This document shows positions 42,878-52,127 of a DNA stretch of 64,000 nt, in pieces (position 1 is the first letter of the stretch; each line of letters opens with the position of its first letter). A model generated the notes under the pieces. It searched no databases. It worked only from the letters and a program-made list of their open reading frames with translations, and was not told where the DNA came from. The DNA comes from Conus ventricosus. Taxonomy: Eukaryota > Mollusca > Gastropoda > Neogastropoda > Conidae. The DNA lies in contig CM031595.1 of the NCBI GenBank assembly GCA_018398815.1, positions 137,167,895 through 137,231,894 on the forward strand, given 5' to 3'. The position numbers and the translations under genes were made by a program.

Positions 42878-45800
42878 TGCATACAACTACACATACAGTC
42901 ACATGCTACACTACATCCCAACAGTAGTGCCTGTTTGATAACAACAATATAGATCAGTTACTCAAACTCCCCAGCCGATTGGTGCAAAATGTATGTATAC
43001 ATGTAATTGCGCACTTTGTTTCAAGCAATGACACTGCCTTGCCACGTGGCCGCAGTCGGGCCAAGAAGTTTCTGGCTATCAACCACAACTACGAGCTGAA
43101 ATCATTGCCTGGAATCTTTATTGCTGGGACAGCCTCGCATTCATTGGACTTCCGGAAATCGGCTGGAGGATTCATCCATGGCTTTAGATACACAGGTAAC
43201 TGAAAAGACGTTTAAGAATAGGAGACCGGAGATCTTGGCTAAGGTCCAACAGATCCTTGATTGGCTCTATGACTTCCAACCTCACCACTCTGGGTTTTTT
43301 TGTTGTTTTTTCTTTTAACTGTTTGCTGTTTGATCTGTGCCACCTCAGCATTGTTCCTATGCCACTCATTTTGGCTCCACATCCGCAGCCACGGCCTGGC
43401 TCGTCCTGCCACAGTCTCAGCACCTGCAATCCACAGGGAGCAGTCAGTGTCAAGTCGTCATGAGGCAACCCACCTGAGGAGACACTGTACTTCTGCACAT
43501 GTCACTTCTGTGGCGTTCATTGGTGCCTGTTTTGTTCCAACGTTTGCAGGACACCACTACTAAGGCCCATACGGACACATTGCTTAGTCATGGAGCTGGT
43601 GCGAGTGAGCTGTCCATCTGGAGGGCATCATCCAGTTCATCCAATGACCGTCTCCGTGAATTTGAGGATATGGATGATGTGTGAATGGTACTGAATATGT
43701 GAGGAAGAACATTGTGAGGTATCGGTGGAAAGAGTATTTCTGTTATTTGTTCACAGATTTTTTTTTAGGCAATGCACCTTTCTCCTCCATGTCCGTTTTC
43801 ACCACACTTACCTCCTTCCACCCTCCCCTTATTTCACTCTCTCCCTCCCGCTGCCCTCCCTGTCCTCTCTGAAACCCACCTCTACCCATCTCCATCCCCA
43901 GCACACTGGCTGAAAGAAAGAAGGGGAATAGATACAGGGAAACACAGTTCTCTATACACTGCGTACAAATCGATACAGTGCAACAAAAATGATTCAATGC
44001 AACGCAGTGCAATACAATGCAGTACAACACTGTATAATACAGGCTGTGGTACAAACCGATGAATCAAACCTTCATAGGGGTGTAGATGCCTTTAGATGCA
44101 CTGTTTCAGCTCGCTGACCACAACAGATCGAGTGAACAAACTGTTGATCTGTGGTGTGGTTTTTCAGCCCGTGCCCTGGCCCGCCTCATGGAGTGGCGCT
44201 ATGAAGGGTTCCTTGGCCTTCCCAGAGCCTGCAGGTCCCGGTCACACAGCTGATGAACCATGTGCTGAAGAGAGTGAATGAGGCCTCTGGACCCTACCAG
44301 ATGTTCCAGGTGCTGGGTGACGTGGTGGTGTTCTCAGAGTAAGTGCCTCTTTGTCATTGAATGAGGTGACCGTCACGGGTTGGTGATTTTCGGGTGAATT
44401 TCATGAAGGCATTTAGATGACTTTCCATTTGATGTTCTCAGTGTTAGCTCCACTTGGAGGGTTAAAGTGACTGCCGTATGGAAGTGTTCTCAGAGTGAGT
44501 GCCACTTAGGCAAAGAGGAACAGGAGGAAGTAGGGCCCCATCTTACTGAACCCCTTCCTCTGCAAAGAGGAACTGGAGGAAGTAGAGCCCCACCGCCCTG
44601 AACCCTTCCTCTTCAAAGAGGAACAGGAGGAAGTAGAGCCCCATCTTCTGAACTCCTTCCTCTTCAAAGAGGAACAGAAGGAAGTAGAGCCCCATCCTTA
44701 CTGAACTCCTTCCTCTTCAAAGAGGAACAGGAGGAAGTAGAGCCCCATCTTACTGAACCCTTCCTCTTCAAAGAGGAACAGGAGGAAGTAGAGCCCCATC
44801 TTACTGAACTCCTTCCTCTTCAAAGAGGAACAGGAGGAAGTAGAGCCCCATCTTACTGAACTCCTTCCTCTTCAAAGAGGAACAGGAGGAAGTAGAGCCC
44901 ATCTTACTGAACTCCTTCCTCTTCAAAGAGGAACAGGAGGAAGTAGAGCCCCATCTTACTGAACTCCTTCCTCTTCAAAGAGGAACAGGAGGAAGTAGAG
45001 CCCCATCTTACTGAACTCCTACCTGTGCAAAGAGAAACAGAAGGAAGTAGAGCCCCATCTCACTGAACTCCTCCTGCAAAGAGGAACAGGTGCAAGGCAG
45101 GGTCCCGTCTCACTGATTGGTTCCCCTGAAGTATTGTGCTGACTGTGTGCCTCAAAGAGAAATCTCTGCTCCCATGTGAGGACTAATCCTGGTAGATGAC
45201 CTGTTTGCATACTCAGCTTTTGAACCGGTAGGAGGTTTCATGATGTGCTGTTCTCAGAGTAGTTCCCTTTAGGCAGTGGTGAGGCTCTCGGGGTAAATTC
45301 TCAGAGTAGTTCCCTTTAGGCAGTGGTGAGGCTCTCGGGGTAAATTCTCAGAGTAGTTCCCTTTAGGCAGTGGTGAGGCTCTCGGGGTAAATTCTCAGAG
45401 TAGTTCCCTTTAGGCAGTGGTGAGGCTCTCGGGGTAAATTCTCAGAGTAGTTGCAGTGGTGAGGCTCTCGGGGTAAATTCTCAGAGTAGTTCCCTTTAGG
45501 CAGTGGTGAGGCTCTCGGGGTAAATTCTCAGAGTAGTTCCCTTTAGGCAGTGGTGAGGCTCTCGGGGTAAATTCTCAGAGTAGTTCCCTTTAGGCAGTGG
45601 TGAGGCTCTCGGGGTAAATTCTCAGAGTAGTTCCCTTAGGCAGTGGTGAGGCTCTCGGGGTAAATTCTCAGAGTAGTTCCCTTTAGGCAGTGGTGAGGCT
45701 CTCGGGTAAATTCTCAGAGTAGTTCCCTTTAGGCAGTGTGAGTCTCGGGTAAATTCTCAGAGTAGTTCCCTTTAGGCAGTGGTGAGCACTCTTTGGTAAA

Positions 45801-47504
45801 TTCTCAGTATTTCCTTTTAGGCGTGGTGAGGCTCTGGGGTAAATTCTCAGAGTATTCCCTTTAGGCAGTGGATGAGGCTCTCGGGTAAATTCTCAGAGTA
45901 GTTCCCTTTAGCCCGTGTGAGGCTCTCAGGTAAATTCTCAGAGCAAGTTGCAAATATTTCCCTGAAGTGACATTTTCTGAGATAATAAAGCAATCAACAT
46001 AATTTCAAAAGTAGATGAATGGAAGAAATTTACATTCAACTTACTTTGGTTAACTTCATTGCATTTTTATTTTGTTTTGTGATTTGTTTTGCAGAACCAT
46101 GTGCCTGACTGTTTTCCCCCTCTTGCATTTGTTTTCAGGGATGGCAAAAACGTTTGATTACTACGAGGAATTCCCCATCAACCTGATCCATGAGTTCACC
46201 AAACACACAGGCCGACCAGCTTCCCGAATCATGGTGGTGGTTCTGGAATATGGGCCAAACTTTTCTGGCCCTGGCAAAGACATCTTCCGCTACGATCGTG
46301 CCACAGGGGAGGCGTCTGAAGCTCACACATCTAACTTCCTGCATCCCGTCCTGTACTATTACAAGAGCGTGCCAACAGGTAAGCGCTGAGTATTCTTCAG
46401 ATTCAGCTTTAAAAAGTATAGCTGGCTTAGTGCTGTTCTCCCTTGGACTGTTGTTCTCCCCTTGGACTGTGTGTTGTCACTGCACTGAACAACCCTACAT
46501 AACATTTTTTTTTTCTTTCTTTCTGGACATGTATGCTTTCCTGTTCATCCCACAAAATGGATGGGTTTTTTTTTAACAGACTTTTGCCAGAGACCAAATC
46601 TTTTATTGCCTTTTTTTTTGGGGGGGGGGGGGGAGGGGGAAATGGGGCGGGGGAGGGGGGGGGGGGGGGGCAGGGATTACTCTTCAGAGTGGATTTTGCT
46701 ACAGAAGTTTGCCAGGTACAACATCCTTATTGCTGTGTTGTCTTCTTGGTTATCTGTGAAAGGAGATATTCTACAAAATTTTGCTAGGGACAATATCCTT
46801 GTTGCCATGGTTGTTTTCTTGGTTACTCCTCAAAGTAGATTTTTGACAAAAGTGACCGAGGATGACACTGTTGTTGTCAGAGGGGTTGTTTACATGAGCG
46901 AAGTGATTTATGGTCTCATTCAAAAACTAGTACTCACGCCACCACTTCAGGGTTTTGGAGGACACAAGAAAGCTAGCGTTGAAATTGATTTTTCTTCAGA
47001 GGTATGTAGGACACAAGGCAAATTTTAAAAAAAACTTCTGATGAATTGATAGTTGTTTTTTTCAGATGTATGAAAAGATCTCAAGAAAGTTGTCTAAAAT
47101 AAGACAGCAGGCGTTGGCAGCATTCCTGCTTTTGTGTCTTGAACCACTGATGCTTAAAGTGAAAGCTGTTGCATTGTCATTGTGGTGTCGTTCCAGTGGA
47201 CCAAATGAGAACACGCATGAAGAAGGAAGTGCTGCCACGCCCAGACGCCATCCACCACATTGTGGAAGACTTTCTCACCTCCTGGGACGGCCCCCAGTCT
47301 CACATAGCTCCTTTCCGCCGATTCCTGGACCACATCACGTCCTCTGACCTGCGCGGCCGCTTCGCCCAGCCCTGTTTCTTGGAAGCCATGACTCACGGTC
47401 AGCCCAGTCCCGCGTGCGTTGACCAGTACATGCAAGGCCAAGGGCTCACTGCCACGCCAAGTATGGTGATGGCTGCCCGTGAATCAGGAACCTACCCTTT
47501 CTGA
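29825..47504 (+). CDS. FOXRED2: FOXRED2 / ERFAD, FAD-dependent oxidoreductase domain protein 2 (10 coding exons)
   Basis: Seen: coding exons 29825-30068, 31882-32018, 34823-35014, 38718-38848, 41135-41255, 42004-42234, 43026-43195, 44168-44338, 46139-46378 and 47197-47504, all with GT-AG introns and matching phases. The product is 648 aa if four homopolymer slips are corrected; the human protein is about 684 aa. It has a hydrophobic N-terminus (residues 12-39), the FAD dinucleotide motif GAGPGG (53-58), an ATG motif (197-199), a second Rossmann motif GRGNSA (236-241) and the late flavin motif [11 protein letters not shown] (382-392). Known: mammalian FOXRED2 (ERFAD) is a luminal ER flavoprotein that works with SEL1L, OS-9 and ERdj5 in ER-associated degradation. 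Inferred: same role here. Odd: no KDEL-like C-terminus, since the last residues are TYPF. Four slips break the literal reading frame in exons 2, 8 and 9; I read these as assembly errors because everything else is intact and conserved. Confidence 0.93.
30069..31881 (+). other. FOXRED2 intron 1
   Basis: 1.8 kb. Purine-rich blocks near 30180-30270 and 31130-31220, the triple 44-bp repeat, and a CA array 31626-31708. No other gene. Confidence 0.85.
30685..30830 (+). repeat. Triple degenerate repeat of about 44 bp in FOXRED2 intron 1
   Basis: Units of the form TATATGAAATCAAGCAAAAT followed by TTAGTTTTTAAA-like sequence, three copies with substitutions. Confidence 0.75.
31882..32018 (+). CDS. FOXRED2: FOXRED2 coding exon 2, frame broken twice by single-base losses
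   Basis: Acceptor TTTTCAG and donor AG|GTAAGT are good. The FOXRED2 block [12 protein letters not shown] and then [12 protein letters not shown] are both present, but they lie in two different frames and the exon opens in the third. One C appears to be missing near 31901 and one G near 31957. The literal sequence hits a stop. Adding the two bases restores both phase and homology (139 nt). A true pseudogene is possible but less likely given the intact remainder. Confidence 0.88.
32791..34760 (+). mobile_element. I-group LINE, copy B: 5'-truncated, internally deleted, with target-site duplications
   Basis: Close relative of copy A. Starts in the endonuclease ([15 protein letters not shown] near 32866), carries an intact RT stretch and ends in a (TATCT)n tail. 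Flanked by a 14-bp direct repeat TATGACTCAGCGAT at 32777-32790 and 34761-34774, the target-site duplication. Relative to copy A it lacks about 1.6 kb, including the end of RT and all of RNase H. The junction is at 34590, where both sides share TTTC. It sits in FOXRED2 intron 2. Preserved duplications and an open RT frame suggest a fairly recent insertion. Confidence 0.92.
33538..34680 (+). pseudogene. Reverse transcriptase domain of LINE copy B (380 codons open)
   Basis: Within the element. Blocks seen: [35 protein letters not shown] (about residues 224-235), [12 protein letters not shown], and the catalytic FVDDFAVYA (about 315-323). After DENGF the frame runs into the 3' UTR across the internal deletion, giving a meaningless tail of about 30 residues rich in F and V. 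The endonuclease lies upstream in other frames. It lacks RNase H and the cysteine block, so autonomy is unlikely. Confidence 0.85.
34823..35014 (+). CDS. FOXRED2: FOXRED2 coding exon 3
   Basis: Begins [21 protein letters not shown], matching the region of FOXRED2 after the LLF.HYS block; ends in GNEYTCK. Acceptor GACTGCACAG has a weak polypyrimidine tract. Donor CAA|GTGAGG, phase 2. The acceptor lies only 48 nt downstream of a LINE target-site duplication. Confidence 0.93.
35255..35405 (+). repeat. About 50-bp repeat in FOXRED2 intron 3
   Basis: Units sharing AAACTTAGTATTCTTTATGT and CTTTGTCCTTTGTTTCATTC. Two close copies and one diverged copy, following a TG/TCTG microsatellite. Confidence 0.8.
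35567..37068 (-). mobile_element. Internally deleted piggyBac-like element
   Basis: Terminal inverted repeats CCCTCTTGTATTCA at 35567-35580 and 37055-37068 (14 bp, perfect). The right flank is TTAA (37069-37072); the left flank is CTAA (35563-35566), one change from the TTAA target. Length about 1.5 kb. A subterminal repeat GTCTGCGCCCGTTATGAA occurs twice at the right end. It carries only the first part of a transposase. It lies in FOXRED2 intron 3. Confidence 0.85.
36253..36785 (-). pseudogene. piggyBac transposase, N-terminal part only
   Basis: Starts ATG at 36785 with an acidic N-terminus ([20 protein letters not shown], then EEN and EEE runs). It shifts frame near 36500 to [31 protein letters not shown] and [14 protein letters not shown], the entry to the piggyBac DDE domain. 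None of the catalytic aspartates is present; the frame stops near 36253. Same strand and limits as the enclosing element. Confidence 0.75.
37073..38717 (+). other. FOXRED2 intron 3, distal part
   Basis: TG arrays 37934-38010 (ending in GA) and 38066-38121. Loosely repeated GGATTGTGACACTGATGTGG-like pieces lie near 38500-38680. No other gene seen. Confidence 0.75.
38718..38848 (+). CDS. FOXRED2: FOXRED2 coding exon 4: ATG motif
   Basis: Codes for [18 protein letters not shown] and then EGKTVLILG. The ATG motif links the FAD and NAD(P)H domains in flavin oxidoreductases. The exon ends inside the second Rossmann fold. Acceptor TTGCAG; donor G|GTAAGC, phase 1. Confidence 0.94.
38849..41134 (+). 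other. FOXRED2 intron 4
   Basis: TG arrays 39337-39382, 39398-39422 and 39474-39518. Otherwise unique-looking, AT-rich sequence with no recognised gene. Confidence 0.8.
41135..41255 (+). CDS. FOXRED2: FOXRED2 coding exon 5: second Rossmann motif
   Basis: Codes for [18 protein letters not shown] and then [21 protein letters not shown] is the pyridine-nucleotide-type motif of this family. Acceptor GCTTCAG, donor AG|GTACTG. Introns on both sides keep phase. Confidence 0.94.
41735..41915 (+). mobile_element. RNase H fragment of a LINE in FOXRED2 intron 5
   Basis: The forward strand reads [17 protein letters not shown] with one frame change, then [12 protein letters not shown]. This resembles the HVGN.GN....LAKNA end of the RNase H domain seen in copy A near 2700-2760. 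Very short, and no flanking duplication is recognised. Confidence 0.4.
42004..42234 (+). CDS. FOXRED2: FOXRED2 coding exon 6
   Basis: Codes for [20 protein letters not shown] and later [18 protein letters not shown]. Both blocks are close to vertebrate FOXRED2. Acceptor GTTCCAG, donor AG|GTAGGA. Confidence 0.94.
42235..43025 (+). other. FOXRED2 intron 6
   Basis: GA then TG runs 42260-42330; CT then CA runs 42729-42872. Confidence 0.85.
43026..43195 (+). CDS. FOXRED2: FOXRED2 coding exon 7: GTASHS flavin motif
   Basis: Codes for an [22 protein letters not shown] linker and then [20 protein letters not shown]. This is the most conserved stretch of the family and contains the late FAD motif. 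Acceptor TTTCAAG (AAG rather than the usual CAG/TAG), donor CAG|GTAACT. Confidence 0.94.
43430..43565 (+). repeat. Dispersed repeat, member 2 (FOXRED2 intron 7)
   Basis: Homologous, in opposite orientation, to 14480-14610. Lies between exons 7 and 8. Neither copy has recognised terminal repeats. Confidence 0.5.
44168..44338 (+). CDS. FOXRED2: FOXRED2 coding exon 8, one G missing in a G run
   Basis: Opens [14 protein letters not shown] in one frame and continues in the next with [22 protein letters not shown]. The switch is at the GGG of 44206-44208, where one G is missing. Ends GDVVVFSE with donor CAGA|GTAAGT. The last bases of this exon and its donor reappear in the minisatellite of the following intron. 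Confidence 0.9.
44506..45110 (+). repeat. 52-bp minisatellite in FOXRED2 intron 8
   Basis: Unit AAAGAGGAACAGGAGGAAGT plus 32 more bases, about 11-12 copies, highly alike. Outer copies diverge more. It begins just after a copy of the exon 8 end sequence. Confidence 0.9.
45250..45955 (+). repeat. 47-bp minisatellite in FOXRED2 intron 8, carrying a 5' splice-site look-alike
   Basis: Unit TTCTCAGAGTAGTTCCCTTT plus 27 bases, about 14-15 copies. The first 10 bases equal the last bases of exon 8 plus the GT of its donor. The last four or five copies show many single-base losses. Confidence 0.9.
46139..46378 (+). CDS. FOXRED2: FOXRED2 coding exon 9, one extra A in an A run
   Basis: Acceptor TTTTCAG. 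The frame entering from exon 8 reads EDGK, then must lose one base in the A5 run at 46146-46150 to reach [15 protein letters not shown]. Continues to [15 protein letters not shown] and [15 protein letters not shown], all family blocks. Donor ACAG|GTAAGC, phase 1. Confidence 0.91.
46379..47196 (+). other. FOXRED2 intron 9
   Basis: Poly-G block 46620-46671. Then loosely repeated stretches sharing a form of TCAGAGTGGATTTTGCTACAGAAGT near 46685-47020. No gene seen. Confidence 0.75.
47197..47504 (+). CDS. FOXRED2: FOXRED2 coding exon 10 and stop
   Basis: Codes for [18 protein letters not shown] and [18 protein letters not shown], conserved family blocks, and ends [13 protein letters not shown]. 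The vertebrate protein continues further and ends in an ER-retrieval tetrapeptide (KEEL in human). None is seen here in any of the three forward frames just after the stop. Confidence 0.92.
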
Positions 47505-49850
47505 GACTCTGGATCAAGACCCCTAGTTTTTTTCAGTATGATTATCTTTGGTGATGGTTTTTGCTTGAGGATCTAGAAAATATCTTCTCTGAGATTCTGG
47601 AATAGGATTTGGTTGAATGGAGGAGTGTAGAAAACTGTGGAAACAGAGATTCTTGGTATGGAGAAATTAAGACTTGGATCAAGGGGCTTTCCTGGCATAA
47701 TCGCAAGGTGTTAGTGGTACAGACTGATTCTCATCTTAATAATACAGGAATCAAGATCTGCCGTACAGTCTTTGTACATACGCTGGTACCATGCACTCGT
47801 TTCCCTATAAAGGAGTGAGTGTACTATTCCAGTTTTGAAAGTTTTGCCATATTTGAAGGTACACAGAATAAATTCATTGACATTATATTTGAAATTACTA
47901 TAAGGACCCTAGCTTTAAATAATTCAAATGTAATTGATAGTTTTATTAATTCTGGCTCGTTCAGTAAAGTCATGGTTTTTTTTTTTCTTTTTTTAATGTA
48001 ATTATGGTTGATACGTAAACTGTTTATAATTGTTCTTGAACCAATTACCATATTTTGCTGTTATATTATGTGAATAATGGCTTACTTCTGGACATGAAAC
48101 ATTTTGACAAAGCAAAATGAGGGGGGGATGGCAATATGAATGAAAAATGTTATCCATGAAAACTGAAACTGCTGCATTGTATAAATTACCAACACATCCT
48201 CCCATCTAACACATACACTCCCTATGAGTAGGACTTTGCAAATTCTAATGTATGAACAAAGCAAGCAGTCCTTCAGAAACACAATTTCTGATGTGTATTA
48301 AAAAATTTTGCGAAAAGATGATGCATAATCAGGCATAGGGACCAAAGCATCATAGGAAAAGTGTTTTATACAGGTTGTATTTATTGATTTTTTTTATTCA
48401 GGCTCCTGTTGCTGTGTTTTTACATACTGGCATTTGGGTCTTTTGGTTGATGCACAATGTAGTTTGTGTACTGGAGAATACAGTCGTTGTTTTGATGCTG
48501 GTGCCTTGCGCACTGCGATAAATGAAGGATGTTGTGGACATAATTGTACTCCCATGCACTTGATGGAACAAGATGTCCGCTTTACTTGAAGAACGTCTTT
48601 AGCTGTTAATCATGGTGTTTTGACATAGCGTAACCTTTTGATGTAAATGTCATTGAAGCTATTCCTTATCCACATTTTGAGCCAGGAATAAACCACAAAT
48701 ATAACAGGCATGTATGATAGTGGCATGCCACAGAGTTTGTATGTGGGTTTGGGGAAGCCGAGTTACTGACTTTAAAACTATGTAAAGATGTTTGTCTGAA
48801 GATCATAAGACAGGATTATTGCAGATCTCTCCAAAATCAGAAAAAGAAGTTTAAGATATCTGTGATCTGAAAAAGAAAATTTGAATGGCTTTAATTGGAG
48901 CATGGGTGTATTTGATCAGATAAAATTTTTGGCTGGCTCATGTGGGACATAACAATGCTGAAAGATAGGAGAGTGCAAGGTCCATTTTGAAGACAGATGA
49001 AAAGAAGTGAAAACTGTTTCAGTTGTGCATGTGGCTGTCCATGTGCATACATAAGGACAGAAGCAAGCAAACGTTAAATTTGCATGGCTGTCCATGTGCA
49101 TACATAAGGACAGAAGCAAGCAAACGTTAAATTTGCATGGCTGTCCATGTGCATACATAAGGACAGAAGCAAGCAAACGTTAAATTTGCACATAAGTGCA
49201 CAGTGCACATTCATGTGTGTTTACAATCAAACCCAAGCAAACTCAAGACAATGATGGTGATGTGTAAAGGGTTCATAAGTATTCTGGTTCAAACATGAAC
49301 ACTGATCTGTTTCAATATGTTGTTGTTATGCTGTGTCTGTAGGCTCTCACAGGTTCTCGTGGCCATTAAAGTGTGAGTTTGAGTCACACAAACAATTGTG
49401 TATCATGAAAAAAAAGAAGTGATTTTGCTCATTTCAGATATGGTGCATGCCTAGTCTGGCATTGAAGACTATTTGTTATTTTTTGCATCAAGTCTGTTTG
49501 CTGGCATGTTAAGGCATGTTACGAGCATCACCTGACTCTCAGGACTAAGGGAGCAAAGTGAGAGATCATGAGGATAGTAAGACTTGTGCCATATATCTGA
49601 TGTGTGACTAGAGACAAAAGAACAAAGTCATGGTTGGCTCTCAGTTGGTTGAAGATATTTTGTAGTTCCTTGCTTGAAAAAGAAGGAATGTTGTTTGTAT
49701 TTTCCTTGATCAGACTAACTGGATGATGATGCTGTCAATGGTTTAAAACAAGAATTAACTTTGAGAGTGTGAACATGGACATGACAAAGCTGGTGGATTG
49801 TAATCTCATGTTTCTGTCCTATGAAAAATAAAGAAACAACTGCAACAAAC
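47505..49850 (+). other. FOXRED2 3' flank / possible 3' untranslated region
   Basis: No coding signal. AATAAA hexamers at 47867-47872 and 49827-49832 are candidate polyadenylation signals; another AATAAA occurs near 48686. Contains a 53-bp triple repeat at about 49031-49190. The transcript end cannot be fixed from sequence alone. Confidence 0.35.
49030..49190 (+). repeat. 53-bp triple repeat
   Basis: Three nearly exact copies of ATGGCTGTCCATGTGCATAC plus 33 bases. Confidence 0.9.
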
Positions 49851-51980
49851 AAATATGAATCTGTGTCCAGAGTTCAAGTTAATTGAATGATACTGTTTTT
49901 ATCCACAACCCCCTTCCCCACACAACTCATTCCTTCACCTCCCCACCCAGCTGGTGTACCTCAAATTTGCATCTCAAAATTGGAGGAAATCTCAGAATTG
50001 TTTTCTTTTCTGTAGAAAAATGATAAACTACACTAAAATCAAAAGCAGCTTAGAGCTAAAAAGAATCTCGCTCTGCAGTGCACATTTTCCCAGAGCAACA
50101 AGGAGATTCACCAACCACATGACTCGTGGAAATAACCATCAGTATTTTTTCTTTTCAATTAAGACCAGATCAAAGAAAATAACAGTTTAGTTTGGTCTTT
50201 AATTCTGAAGAAGTATAAGCTTGTATCTAAAGGAGGTTTTTCACTCAAATTTGTTGTTTGAGTGTCTGAAATTAAGAGACAAAAAATTAAAACTACTGAG
50301 AAATATCTGTATCCTTGAGTGAATCTTGGAAGTCTGCAGGACAAATGTAGAAGTTCGAGGCTTTCCACTCAGTTTGCCTTCATAAAAGGTTTCATTCTTA
50401 AATGAGTTTTCTTTTGATCGCCAAAATAAGAATGCTGGTGTGGTGTGATTTTTCTGTTGTAAAATACTCTTGTTACAGACTGCAGTTCAAATGCACAGTT
50501 TTACTTTTCTTGACAGACATGAGGAAGAGAAGGAAAACTTGAAGTCAGGTTTTGAAAAAAAAAAGGTAATAAATAAAGAACTAAATAACCAAAAAGGAAA
50601 GGTCGTAGGCAAGGAAAGGGAACAATGAAAGAAAGAAAGGATGAAAAGAAAGGAACAACAAACAAACAAAAATTAAAGCAAAAGAAAGAAAAGAATGGAA
50701 AGGAAAAGGGGAAATGAAATAATGAAAAGAAAAAGTAAGAATGAAGAAAGAAATGATGTTAGGGAAACATGATTCAATACTGAACCAAAGTAATATGAAA
50801 AACTTCAGCCAAACTGAAATGCAAAACGTTTTGCTGTGGATTTGCCCTCTCTGTACTAAGCAGAAATTCGAACATTGGTATGCAAAGTAACAATGCCCTA
50901 TTTGTCCTAACACCTTCAATGTACAACGTTGATTTGGTGGTCATTATGTACATAGCTTGTGGTTGAGAGTGAAAGGTTGTCAGTTAATGTTGTTGTCGAC
51001 ATAAAAAAAGAAGAAAACATGACTTTAGTTTATTGTAGCCTATATGTATGTGTGTGTGAGTAGATATTAATCTGCAGATTCTGTCTTTTCTTCTTGTTGC
51101 ATTATCTGAGATATATGTCAGTTTCATGTTCATGGTAATTTGTCTTAGGGCCCTGAAATCCAGAGTATTCTATTGTATGATACAATCCTCATGTGATACA
51201 TCTAAGTCATGCATGTGTAAATCTTTGGGGACCTGGAAAGGATCAGCATACATGCTGTTAGTCTAAATATAAAGACTTTAATTAAAATTGTTATATCAGT
51301 TCATTAACATGTTTTGTACAGCTCTGTTGTACATGCTAAGCATTTTTTTTTTTACAAATCTTGGTTGCCTCAAAAGGAGAAATCAAAAAGAAACATAAAT
51401 ATCAAAAGCTGAACTAATATGAAAGCATAATTTATTTCAAGCAACCATTAGGAGACAGAAAGAAACACTGAAATAAGTACAGCGGAACTGCAGGAGAGCA
51501 GAGAAGGCCATGTTAAGATAGTCGTGAACTGTTATGTATATTTTTCTGTGTTCCAGATTGAGTCTCTTTCATGTGGGAGAGAGATGCATAGCAGCAATAA
51601 TGTCATAATAAATGACAGTCATTTGGGTTCATGGCATTTCCACATGGCTTGTATTTGAAGAAGTTTGTTGACAGAAGTTGTACAATTTGTTTATGTATAG
51701 AATATTCAAGCGCTGTTTCCATTCAAAGCATGAAATGTGTACTGCTGACACTAAAAAGAATGTTTCCCTGCTGCAGAGACGAATCAGTGATGAATGTAAT
51801 TGGCATGGGATTATTTTGTTAGTCGACAGTATGAAGCTGTCTTTATTGGCGGTGTGGTGCTTTTCTTTTCTCCTTGTAATGAAAACAGCTTTATTGTTGT
51901 CCCCAAAGCATCGGGTGTAGTGTGACCAACTTTATGTAATGTCTATTTTGTTCTTGTTCCTTTGTTTGTGTGTGGTTTTT
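49851..51980. other. Downstream flank, no gene recognised
   Basis: AT-rich, with a purine-rich GAAA-type block 50570-50770. AATAAA-type hexamers near 50570 and 51608. No family recognised in any frame. Confidence 0.6.
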
Positions 51981-52093
51981 CTTGTGAACAGCAGGCCCTT
52001 TGCGGTCGGCTGGGCTATAAGCAACATTATCTTGTGAACAGCAGGCCCTTTGCGGTCGGCTGGGCTATAAGCAACATTATCTTGTGAACAGCA
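51981..52093 (+). mobile_element. Tail-only LINE insertion, tandemly doubled
   Basis: A 50-bp unit occurs twice (51981-52030, 52031-52080), followed by a third copy of its first 13 bases (52081-52093). The inner 37 bases match exactly the last part of the I-group LINE 3' UTR (GCCCTTTGCGGTCGGC and onward to ATTAT). The 13 bases CTTGTGAACAGCA look like a target-site duplication present three times. Confidence 0.8.
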
Positions 52094-52127
52094 TTTGAAT
52101 ACATTGATTCTTTGCCCATGGCACTAT

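Noticed and set aside
44506..45955. CRISPR-like array
   Set aside because: Units are direct tandem repeats without unique spacers, in an animal intron.
46561..47028. 155-codon ORF in FOXRED2 intron 9
   Set aside because: It runs through poly-G and loosely repeated intron sequence between two well-defined exons.
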